Origin: Sulfurimonas sp.
GTDB taxonomy: Bacteria; Campylobacterota; Campylobacteria; Campylobacterales; Sulfurimonadaceae
Direction: 5' to 3'
Length of the DNA: 29,529 bases
NCBI GenBank assembly: GCA_027858865.1
Contig: JAQIBW010000197.1
Coordinates: 1 to 29,529, forward strand
The notes beneath the pieces are model-generated. The model saw only the letters and a program-made list of their open reading frames with translations. It had not been told where the DNA came from and ran no database searches. Position 1 is the first letter of the stretch. Every line of letters starts with the position of its first letter. Shown here in pieces: positions 7,854 through 14,014 of the stretch. The position numbers were made by a program, and so were the translations under genes.

Positions 7854-9856
7854 CAAAAAATAAACTAAAAAATATTTTTTTTGGTATTTTATTAGTGGGA
7901 TTTTTATCTCCATTTTTATTATTAGGGTATTTTTTAACTGCGTATAGTTACGACATATCAACACTAACAGATTATAAACCTGATGTTACAACTAGAATCT
8001 ACGACAAAAACGGCGATAAAATAGCGAATCAATTTGATAAAAAACATAGATATAATGCATCTTTTGGCGAGATTCCTCCAAGAATCATAGAGGCACTTGT
8101 AGCCATAGAAGATACAACTTTTTTTGAACACCCCGGTATTAACATAGATGCAATCCTTCGTGCAGCTATAAAAGTCATTAGAGCAGGAAGTGCAGTTGAA
8201 GGTGCGAGCACGATTACTCAACAACTTGTAAAAAATGTACTTTTGACAAGAGAAAAAAAGTTATCTAGAAAGATAAAAGAAGCTATTTTCGCTTTAAAAA
8301 TCGAACGTGCTCTTACAAAAGAACAGATACTAGAGCGCTACTTAAATGAGATTTACTATGGTCATAGCTATTATGGTATCAAGACGGCAGCCGATGGTTA
8401 CTTTCACAAAAAACTTGATGACTTGACTCTAAAAGAGATGGCTATTTTAGTTGGACTTCCAAAAGCACCAAGTACTTATGCACCTACAAAAAACTATGAG
8501 ATATCTATGGGTAGAGCAAACCGCGTAGTCTCTAGAATGTATACACTTGGCTGGATAGATGAAGCTACTTATAAAGAGGCTTTAAAAGAAAACCCTGAGG
8601 TTTACGACGATACTCTTACTCAAAACAAAGCACCGTTTATAGTTGAGGAAGTTGCAAGACGTGCTTACGAACTTGGCATAAAAGATTTGAAAACAGGTGG
8701 TTATGAGATATATACTACTATTGATATCAGACTTCAAGAAGTAGCAAGAGACGCTCTAAAAAGTGCTTATGATAAAGCCTTAGAGAGAATAGAAGGTTAC
8801 AAAGTAAGGGAAGCAAAAATACTCGAGACAAACCATGAGTATGAAATATCTCCAGATGTTAATACAACTCTTTTAAACGGAGCAATTGTTTCTCTTGATT
8901 CAAAAACAGGAGATATTTTAGCTCTTGTTGGTAGTGTTGACCATACGATTTCTTCGTACAACCGTGCTACTCAAGGAAGAAGACTTCCCGGTTCTGCTTT
9001 TAAACCATTTATTTATCAAGTAGCAGTTGACCTAGGTTATTCAGGAGCTACTGAACTTGTAGATATCGCAAGAACTTACACTTATGAAAAAGATGGAGAA
9101 GAGTTAAAGTGGCAACCTAGAAACTATGAAAAAAATTATAAGGGTCTCATTAGTTTAAGAGAGGCTCTTATTCACTCAAGAAACCTTGCTACTATCAATC
9201 TTGTTAACGACATAGGCTTACAGCAATTACTAAGCGAGTTAGATAAATTTGGTATTAAGAACCTTCCTCGGGATCTCTCTATTTCTCTTGGAACAATTTC
9301 TCTTTCACCTTTGGAGCTTGCGAAGTACTACACATCTTTTGCAAATCATGGCTTGCAGGTAGAGCCGCATCTGATAAATTCTATAGATAAAAATGGAAAT
9401 ACTATTTATGAAAAAGTTGAAGAGAGTAAATTTATAACTGAGCCAACACAGGCTTTCATAATGACTACAATTTTAAGAGATGTTGTAAAAAGAGGAACAG
9501 GTAGAAGAGCAAGAGCTAGGGGCATAGAGTTAGCTGGAAAAACAGGGACTACTAATAACAACATTGATGGTTGGTTTGCCGGTTATTCCCCTACTATAGA
9601 AACAGTAGTATGGTTTGGAAACGATGATAACACTCCGATGCACAGATGGGAAACAGGTGGTAAGATTGCCGGTCCTGCATTTTCTCAGTACTACAAAAAT
9701 GTGCTAAAACTATATCCACAAATTCAAAGAGAGTTTATAGCTCCTGCGGGAATTATTGAAGCTGATGTAGGTGGAAGAAAAGAGTATTTTAGTGATATTT
9801 CTAAGCCTCCTAGAACAAAAAATGATGCCAAACCAGAAGAGGAGTTATTGTTTTGA
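7850..9856 (+). CDS. pbp1A: Penicillin-binding protein 1A, bifunctional class A
   Basis: Polymerises and crosslinks peptidoglycan at the cytoplasmic membrane. The 668-residue protein has an N-terminal membrane anchor (about residues 8-30), then a GT51 glycosyltransferase domain with AIEDTTFFEHPG (catalytic Glu87) and GASTITQQLVKN, and a transpeptidase domain with the SxxK serine in GSAFKPF (near 382), SRN (near 442) and KTGTTN (near 563), so both activities look intact. Length is typical of compact Campylobacterota PBP1A proteins. A short polar tail ends PEEELLF. The start overlaps the ABC ATPase stop. From memory, bioF and pbp1A are neighbours in Helicobacter pylori; here the restriction cassette and the ATPase lie between them. 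Confidence 0.95.
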   Translation: MTKNKLKNIFFGILLVGFLSPFLLLGYFLTAYSYDISTLTDYKPDVTTRIYDKNGDKIANQFDKKHRYNASFGEIPPRIIEALVAIEDTTFFEHPGINIDAILRAAIKVIRAGSAVEGASTITQQLVKNVLLTREKKLSRKIKEAIFALKIERALTKEQILERYLNEIYYGHSYYGIKTAADGYFHKKLDDLTLKEMAILVGLPKAPSTYAPTKNYEISMGRANRVVSRMYTLGWIDEATYKEALKENPEVYDDTLTQNKAPFIVEEVARRAYELGIKDLKTGGYEIYTTIDIRLQEVARDALKSAYDKALERIEGYKVREAKILETNHEYEISPDVNTTLLNGAIVSLDSKTGDILALVGSVDHTISSYNRATQGRRLPGSAFKPFIYQVAVDLGYSGATELVDIARTYTYEKDGEELKWQPRNYEKNYKGLISLREALIHSRNLATINLVNDIGLQQLLSELDKFGIKNLPRDLSISLGTISLSPLELAKYYTSFANHGLQVEPHLINSIDKNGNTIYEKVEESKFITEPTQAFIMTTILRDVVKRGTGRRARARGIELAGKTGTTNNNIDGWFAGYSPTIETVVWFGNDDNTPMHRWETGGKIAGPAFSQYYKNVLKLYPQIQREFIAPAGIIEADVGGRKEYFSDISKPPRTKNDAKPEEELLF

Positions 9857-9882
9857 TAAAAAATATTCAAGAGAGAGACAAT

Positions 9883-9906
9883 CCCCTTGCTCTAAATGGC
9901 AAGAGG
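9883..9906. terminator. Imperfect hairpin between convergent genes
   Basis: CCCCTTGC (9883-9890) and GCAAGAGG (9899-9906) pair over 8 positions with one mismatch around an 8-base loop, between the convergent PBP1A and beta-barrel gene ends. There is no clear U-tract on either strand, so terminator function is only suggested by position. Confidence 0.3.
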
Positions 9907-9923
9907 ATAATTTAGTACGCACT

Positions 9924-10736
9924 TTAGAAGTAATAACCAACTCTTAAAGATGCGTAGTTATCACTAGCTGTATCGCTAAGTCCATAGGCATAGTTTAGAG
10001 TTGTAAACCAGTGAGCATCTATGTTGTAAAAGGCATTTATGGAAACTGTGTTTATAGTCTCTACATCTTTGTAGATGCTGTCACTGCTATTGTAAGCTCC
10101 ACTTATATAGGTCTTTGAAGTAGGGTAAAAACCTAAACCTACATTGTAAGAATTAGTATTTTGATACGCCACACTCTGTGTAATTATGTCATCATCATTT
10201 ACAACTGTATAGCTGTACCCTCCAAACACATTCGCATTTTTAAGCATATAGCTAAGACTCGCAGATGCAGTAAAATCAGTGTTATTATTATTTAAGTCTG
10301 ATTTATATGTCGGGATGATAGCACCTGCACCAAGGCGTAGAGTTAGATTATTTGCAGGACTCAGCTTGTAGTAAGCACCTAGAAATGAATCATTTGTTCC
10401 ACTGTTGTTGTATGTAGCACTTTGAGAGTTATAGTATGAGGTACTTGCTTGAAGTGAAAAGTTTTTATAGTAGTAGTCTATCTGTAAGCTTTGAGAAATA
10501 TTATCTGTATTTTCAAGTGTCTCATAACTAGTTTGCGAGTAATTTATCCCAAATATTATGTCAAAGTGATGCGGAGATACTAAACTTTTGGTAGTACAGC
10601 CACTACCATTTACCAAGTCGCTAAATGGCGTGTTAGGGCATTTGTCAGTTTTATCGTCCACTCCATCCATATCATAGTCGCTATATGAAAAAAGTGATAT
10701 AGATACAGCTAGAAGGACAAGTAATATTTTTGTCAT
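9924..10736 (-). CDS. Small outer-membrane beta-barrel with thrombospondin-3-like N-terminus
   Basis: The 270-residue product has a signal peptide (residues 1-18, MTKILLVLLAVSISLFSYS), followed at once by DYDMDGVDDKTDKCPNTP, a thrombospondin type 3-like acidic calcium-binding repeat with two cysteines (KCPNTP and GSGC). The rest is a series of alternating amphipathic strands rich in Tyr, Ser and Asn (for example FSLQASTSYYNS, LTLRLGAGAII, ASLRVGYYF) and ends in Phe, as expected for a protein inserted by the Bam complex. About 230 residues would make roughly ten to twelve strands. No OmpA-like peptidoglycan domain follows, unlike many TSP3-containing porins. The ribosome site AAAAGGA precedes the ATG. 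It lies downstream of the Gln/Met-rich gene and a two-component system on the same strand. Function is unknown; adhesion, a small channel or envelope repair are all possible. Confidence 0.75.
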   Translation of the reverse strand: MTKILLVLLAVSISLFSYSDYDMDGVDDKTDKCPNTPFSDLVNGSGCTTKSLVSPHHFDIIFGINYSQTSYETLENTDNISQSLQIDYYYKNFSLQASTSYYNSQSATYNNSGTNDSFLGAYYKLSPANNLTLRLGAGAIIPTYKSDLNNNNTDFTASASLSYMLKNANVFGGYSYTVVNDDDIITQSVAYQNTNSYNVGLGFYPTSKTYISGAYNSSDSIYKDVETINTVSINAFYNIDAHWFTTLNYAYGLSDTASDNYASLRVGYYF

Positions 10737-10750
10737 TATATATCCTTTTG

Positions 10751-10772
10751 TATCGCTGCTTTAGCAGCGATA
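10751..10772 (-). other. Intercistronic 9-bp hairpin
   Basis: TATCGCTGC and GCAGCGATA are perfect inverted copies around TTTA, between the Gln/Met-rich gene stop (10780) and the beta-barrel start (10736). On the minus strand it is followed by ACAAAAGG rather than a U-tract, so it looks like an mRNA-processing or stability hairpin, or an attenuating structure, more than a normal terminator. Its 3' arm ends about 6 bases before the downstream ribosome site. Confidence 0.6.
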
Positions 10773-10779
10773 TTTATCA

Positions 10780-11199
10780 TTATTTATTACCCATAAATCT
10801 GTTTTGACCTTGTCCACCTGCACCAGCACCTATTTTGTTCTGTTGCATAGCTTGAGAGCCTGCTTGGTTTTGTTGCATCTGTTGTCCTCTTTGCATCTCT
10901 TGGGTCTGCTCCATCTGATTCACACGACTTTTTTCTCTAGTTCTCTCTCTAGTTTGAGTTTGAGTCTGAAGTTTATCATCACTTTTACTCATGTTAGCAC
11001 GAAGTTCAGATATAGCATTTGCTCTCTCCTCAGCTGTTAGAGTAGATAGAGTTTCTTTAAACTCATTTACAAGTGTTACTCTCTCCTCTTGAGTTGACGC
11101 AGCCCCTATCGCAGCTATCTGCTCATCTATAGTTACTGCCATACCTAATGTTAAAGTTCCTAGCAACATCAAAGTCGCTGTAAGTTTTAAAGTTCTCAT
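10780..11199 (-). CDS. Exported Gln/Met-rich protein of unknown function
   Basis: I place the start at the ATG at 11197-11199 because AAAAGGATTC lies at the right distance before it and because the protein then begins with a normal signal peptide (MRTLKLTATLMLLGTLTLGMA); an in-frame ATG at 11235 would add a basic 12-residue extension. The mature part has a short helical region (STLTAEERANAISELRANM) faintly like the LTxxQ helices of Spy/CpxP-type periplasmic proteins, then a disordered tail dominated by Gln, Met, Arg and Gly (EMQRGQQMQQNQ, AGAGGQGQNRFMGNK). There are no cysteines. I recognise no family with confidence. The gene follows a histidine kinase by 117 bases that carry four 11-base repeats, so it may be the direct target of that system. 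A metal- or stress-buffering periplasmic role is only a guess from the composition and context. Confidence 0.8.
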   Translation of the reverse strand: MRTLKLTATLMLLGTLTLGMAVTIDEQIAAIGAASTQEERVTLVNEFKETLSTLTAEERANAISELRANMSKSDDKLQTQTQTRERTREKSRVNQMEQTQEMQRGQQMQQNQAGSQAMQQNKIGAGAGGQGQNRFMGNK

Positions 11200-11234
11200 T
11201 TTGAATCCTTTTCTTTTGTTTTTGTAAACAAACA

Positions 11235-11251
11235 TTTCACTTTCAGTGAAA
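11235..11251 (-). other. Leader hairpin upstream of the Gln/Met-rich gene
   Basis: TTTCACT (11235-11241) and AGTGAAA (11245-11251) form a perfect 7-bp stem with a 3-base loop, 36 bases before the preferred start. No U-tract follows, so it is more likely an RNA structure in the leader or a binding site than a terminator. Confidence 0.45.
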
Positions 11252-11290
11252 GCGATTCTCTTGTTTTGATACTGTTATTGTCGCATAAGA

Positions 11291-11334
11291 GTGTTAGTCA
11301 TATGTAAGTCAATTGTTAGCGAAGTGTTAGTTTG
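11291..11334 (-). promoter_or_regulatory. Four 11-bp direct repeats, candidate OmpR-type regulator boxes
   Basis: On the + strand GTGTTAG (11291), ATGTAAG (11302), TTGTTAG (11313) and GTGTTAG (11324) start exactly 11 bases apart; on the minus strand the units read CTAACAC, CTAACAA, CTTACAT, CTAACAC. One helical turn spacing of tandem half-sites is the usual architecture for OmpR/PhoB-family regulators. The array straddles the end of the kinase gene and lies just upstream of a plausible -10 (GACAAT, minus strand) for the Gln/Met-rich gene. A similar pair is found before the regulator gene at 13016-13033. Confidence 0.6.
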
Positions 11335-12371
11335 GATAGTTCTAGAGAAAATGTTGTACCATTTTCTAGCTCACTTTTTACATTTATGTTGATGCTAAGT
11401 TCATCACACAGTTTTTTAACTATGTGAAGCCCTATCCCTATTCCTCTATCTTGCTCTTTGTAAAACCTGTCAAAGATTTTTTTTGGATTTTTTATGCCTT
11501 TTCCTGAGTCTATAACATTTAGAGTTTTATTGCTTTGTTCATAAACAACTTTTACAAAGCCGTTTTTTTTGTTGTACTTAGCTGCATTTGTAAGAATGTT
11601 GCTTACTATACGAGCGAAGGCTTCCTTATTTGTTAAAAGCTTTATATCTTTGGCATCTATACTAAAGTTGATATCGGTGTAATTTTTCTCTAGTAAATAG
11701 ACTTGCTCTTTGAGTATAGTTTTTAAGTTAAACTCTTCTTTATGCATATCATGGTTTTGTAGATACGAGCGCAGATGCTTCTGAAGTGAAAGCACGTTTG
11801 CTACACTCTGCTCGATTCTATCTACTTTTTCATTTTCACCTATCTCTCTTTTTAACATAGAACTGTTTAGACGTAGAGTAGAAAGTGGTGTATTAAAATC
11901 ATGAAGAATGTCTTTTATAAACTCTTGAGTAAGAAGCAAAGCGTTTCTAAGAGGGTAGAGCGCGTATATGGAAAACAATATAGAAAGAACAAATACTATG
12001 GCTAAAACAGCAGAAAATTTCCAGATATTATCACTTTTTAGTTGATTGATTTCTTCATTATATTTATCATTATCTAAACGAAGAAGCATAATGTTTTTAG
12101 TAGAACCGGGTATTGGATAGTAACTGCTCAGTCCATTATCATCTTTATACAACGAGTATAGTTTCTCACTTTTGTGTTCTATAAAGTCTATGTGAAACTG
12201 TACACACTTTAGATCAAAACTACATACTCGCATCTCAGACAAAAGCTTCTCATCAAGTGTCTGCACCTCTTTTGTGAAGTTGATGTAAAATAGAGTGGCT
12301 ATTAGAAGACTAAGTGATGTAAAAAACAGTAAAAAGCTTTTTAAAAATGATTCTCTTTCAACTCTATTCAA
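11316..12371 (-). CDS. Membrane sensor histidine kinase
   Basis: A 351-residue transmembrane kinase: membrane helix near residues 12-30, a short periplasmic sensor of about 85 residues, second helix near 118-138, then the dimerisation/phosphoacceptor helix FIKDILHDFNTPLSTL with His157, and a GHKL ATPase domain with NILTNAAKY (N-box), DSGKGI (G1), FDRFYKE (F) and GIGIGLHI (G2). The sensor holds two cysteines, Cys50 and Cys56 (CSFDLKC), close to the first helix, which could be redox- or metal-responsive. The start is a TTG overlapping the regulator stop by 8 bases, with AGGAT about 8 bases upstream. It is clearly the partner of the adjacent regulator. Its signal is unknown. HAMP is absent or minimal, the kinase helix following the membrane almost directly. 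Confidence 0.93.
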   Translation of the reverse strand: MNRVERESFLKSFLLFFTSLSLLIATLFYINFTKEVQTLDEKLLSEMRVCSFDLKCVQFHIDFIEHKSEKLYSLYKDDNGLSSYYPIPGSTKNIMLLRLDNDKYNEEINQLKSDNIWKFSAVLAIVFVLSILFSIYALYPLRNALLLTQEFIKDILHDFNTPLSTLRLNSSMLKREIGENEKVDRIEQSVANVLSLQKHLRSYLQNHDMHKEEFNLKTILKEQVYLLEKNYTDINFSIDAKDIKLLTNKEAFARIVSNILTNAAKYNKKNGFVKVVYEQSNKTLNVIDSGKGIKNPKKIFDRFYKEQDRGIGIGLHIVKKLCDELSININVKSELENGTTFSLELSKLTLR

Positions 12372-12996
12372 GAATATATCCTATGCCTCTAAGATTTTTT
12401 ATATCAAGTCCCGTTGTTTGTTTTAGTTTTGTTATGGCTACTCTTAATCCTGTTGGAGATTGCTTTTCCAAACACTCCATGAGTATATCTTTGTCTAAGA
12501 CTTGACCGATATTTTGTATAAAAATATCAAAGAGTTTTTCCTGTGTCTCACCAAGGGAGATAGCATGACCGTCTTTTTTTAGCAGTTTATTTTTAGGGTT
12601 GTATTCTAAAGAGTTGTAAGTAATGTTTGAACTCTTAGATGCCAGCTTAGCATTTACTCTTATGAGAAGCTCCTCTGGAAAAAAAGGCTTTTTGATGTAG
12701 TCCTCTGCCCCAATCTCAAAAGCTTTTGAGATAGATTCTAAGTCTACTAAAGCACTTATAAAAATTGTTTGTGTTTTATCCTCAGCATCTCTGAGACTCT
12801 CTAGAAGTTCGAGACCATTTATATCGGGCACATTTATGTCAAATATATAGAGGTCAAAACTACTTTCGTATGTCTCATCTATAGCTGAGTTTCCAGAAGT
12901 TGCTAAAGTGACATCGTAACCCTCAGATGCTAGAAGCTCTTGTAGAGTTTGTGCTAGTAGTATGTCATCCTCTAAGAGTAGTATTTTTTTGCTCAT
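12364..12996 (-). CDS. OmpR/PhoB-family response regulator
   Basis: A 210-residue regulator with a receiver domain (acidic pair Asp10/Asp11, phosphoacceptor Asp53 in YIFDINVPDINGLE, Lys103 in IKKPF) and a C-terminal winged helix-turn-helix ending RGIGYILE, shortened compared with the usual 220-240 residues. It is encoded immediately upstream of, and overlaps, the histidine kinase, so the pair is expected to be cotranscribed. Two 11-base repeats at 13016-13033 lie just upstream of its own start and resemble four repeats before the Gln/Met-rich gene at 11291-11334; the simplest reading is that this protein binds both and regulates itself plus the envelope genes downstream. The ATG at 12994-12996 follows AAGG with only 1 base between, a poor spacing, which raises the possibility of a near-leaderless start. 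Confidence 0.95.
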   Translation of the reverse strand: MSKKILLLEDDILLAQTLQELLASEGYDVTLATSGNSAIDETYESSFDLYIFDINVPDINGLELLESLRDAEDKTQTIFISALVDLESISKAFEIGAEDYIKKPFFPEELLIRVNAKLASKSSNITYNSLEYNPKNKLLKKDGHAISLGETQEKLFDIFIQNIGQVLDKDILMECLEKQSPTGLRVAITKLKQTTGLDIKNLRGIGYILE

Positions 12997-13001
12997 ACCT
13001 T

Positions 13002-13033
13002 ATTATAAGATATGAGTATTAGCGGAGTGTTAA
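13002..13033 (-). promoter_or_regulatory. Regulator promoter with a pair of 11-bp repeats
   Basis: On the minus strand a perfect TATAAT (13002-13007) lies only 5 bases before the response-regulator ATG. Upstream of it, + strand GTATTAG (13016-13022) and GTGTTAA (13027-13033) start 11 bases apart and resemble the four-repeat array at 11291-11334. The repeats occupy the -35 region, where an OmpR-type activator would normally bind. Confidence 0.5.
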
Positions 13034-13043
13034 CGAGCGGTTA

Positions 13044-13916
13044 TTAGTCTTTTTTATCTTCAGGTTTTTTAAGAGATTTTATGTTGATTTTTCTTCCAAC
13101 TTTTTTTGGAGGATAACCTTCTTCTCTTTGTGATCCATCGTGACGATGGTTTCTGTCTCCACTTTTTCCAGAGAAGATGGCTTTTCCATTTTCATCTTTA
13201 CCTAAGTACTTATTTGGCTCTTTATCTTTTTTTGCCCATTTGTTGTCTTTGTCAGATTTGTTAAAGTCTTTTTTGAAATCTTTCTTATCATCTATTTTGA
13301 AATCTTTTTTAAAGTCTTTTTTATCATCTCTTTTGAAATCTTTTTTAAAGTCTTTTTTGTCGTCAGAGTTGTATTCTCTTTTTGGCTTTGGCTCACCAGT
13401 TTTTTCGTCGTAACGCTTTTTAGCTTCTTCTTTGATTTGAGCAGGAGTCATTTTCTTAGGAGCTCTTGGATCTTTATATGGAGTCTCTTTTACTTCATAT
13501 TCAAAACCTTCCGTGATGTCTTGTTTAATAACACGACCTAAAAGAGTCTCTATCGGGTAAAGCAGTTTTTGCTCAGTCTCATTTAAAAGAAGAAGTGCTC
13601 TACTTGTTGTATGAGCTAATCTAGCTATATATATAACAGCTTTACCAGGAACGTCTAAACTTATTAGCAAGTCACAAGTAAGATTCTCATCTTTGATAAG
13701 TGTTTTATCATCTACAACTTGAACATTTTCTGGTGATTGAGAGTTGTTATTTTGTAAAAATTCTTCAACTATTTTAGAATCTGTAGATGTTACTACAATG
13801 ATTTTATAGTCTCTGTTATCAGATATTAGTTTATTTACTAGAGATAATTTCTTATCATTAGGACATGGAAGAACGCGGTGGTTGTTAGGTTTGATAGTTA
13901 TTGAAGTTGATGACAT
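13044..13916 (-). CDS. Degenerate helicase-RecA2-like protein with charged repeat tail
   Basis: A 290-residue protein of two parts. Residues about 22-130 look like a decayed second RecA domain of a DEAD-box helicase: IIVVTSTDSKIVEEFL, CDLLISLDVPGKAVIYIARLAHTTSRALLLL and ETEQKLLYPIETLLGR follow the order of helicase motifs V and VI (compare ATDIAARGID and HRIGRTGR of the neighbour), but the arginine fingers and all ATP-binding motifs (GKT, DEAD) are missing. Residues about 145-290 are extremely charged and disordered, with three copies of a 12-residue unit KKDFKKDFK(R/I)DD at 187-222 and a basic C-terminus. It is divergent from the rhlE-like gene across a 98-base gap. It probably binds RNA or a helicase without hydrolysing ATP; this is inferred. 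It could alternatively be a lineage-specific ribosome-assembly accessory. Confidence 0.75.
   Translation of the reverse strand: MSSTSITIKPNNHRVLPCPNDKKLSLVNKLISDNRDYKIIVVTSTDSKIVEEFLQNNNSQSPENVQVVDDKTLIKDENLTCDLLISLDVPGKAVIYIARLAHTTSRALLLLNETEQKLLYPIETLLGRVIKQDITEGFEYEVKETPYKDPRAPKKMTPAQIKEEAKKRYDEKTGEPKPKREYNSDDKKDFKKDFKRDDKKDFKKDFKIDDKKDFKKDFNKSDKDNKWAKKDKEPNKYLGKDENGKAIFSGKSGDRNHRHDGSQREEGYPPKKVGRKINIKSLKKPEDKKD
13251..13358 (-). repeat. Three tandem 36-bp coding repeats
   Basis: Three in-frame copies of a 36-base unit encode KKDFKKDFKRDD, KKDFKKDFKIDD and KKDFKKDFNKSD. The unit itself contains a KKDF doublet, so shorter 12-base similarity is also present. Copy number may vary between strains by slippage or recombination. 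Confidence 0.85.
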
Positions 13917-13967
13917 AAGAGGTCCTAAGTAAGCAATTTTAATTATAGTCGTGATTATATCTCATAT

Positions 13968-13984
13968 TAGCATAAATTATGCTA
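13968..13984. promoter_or_regulatory. 8-bp palindrome in the divergent helicase promoter region
   Basis: TAGCATAA and TTATGCTA are perfect inverted copies around a single A, 31 bases before the rhlE-like start and 51 bases before the opposite gene. A TATTATA-like -10 for the rhlE-like gene overlaps its right end. It may be an operator shared by both genes. Confidence 0.45.
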
Positions 13985-14014
13985 TTATAAAAAAATATTA
14001 AGATTAGGAAATTT

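Noticed and set aside
7964..8224. Minus-strand open frames inside the penicillin-binding protein gene
   Set aside because: They are overlaps of a strongly conserved GT51 coding region and show no start signals.
10804..11040. Plus-strand Leu/Ser-rich open frame resembling a membrane peptide
   Set aside because: It lies wholly opposite the Gln/Met-rich gene, whose signal peptide and ribosome site make it the real gene.
13251..13358. Short regular repeats as a possible CRISPR array
   Set aside because: The units are contiguous, in frame and coding for KKDFKKDF; there are no spacers and no cas genes.
13177..13413. Plus-strand 78-codon open frame rich in FLKSFLSS
   Set aside because: It is the mirror of the charged repeat tail encoded on the minus strand and has no ribosome site or independent support.
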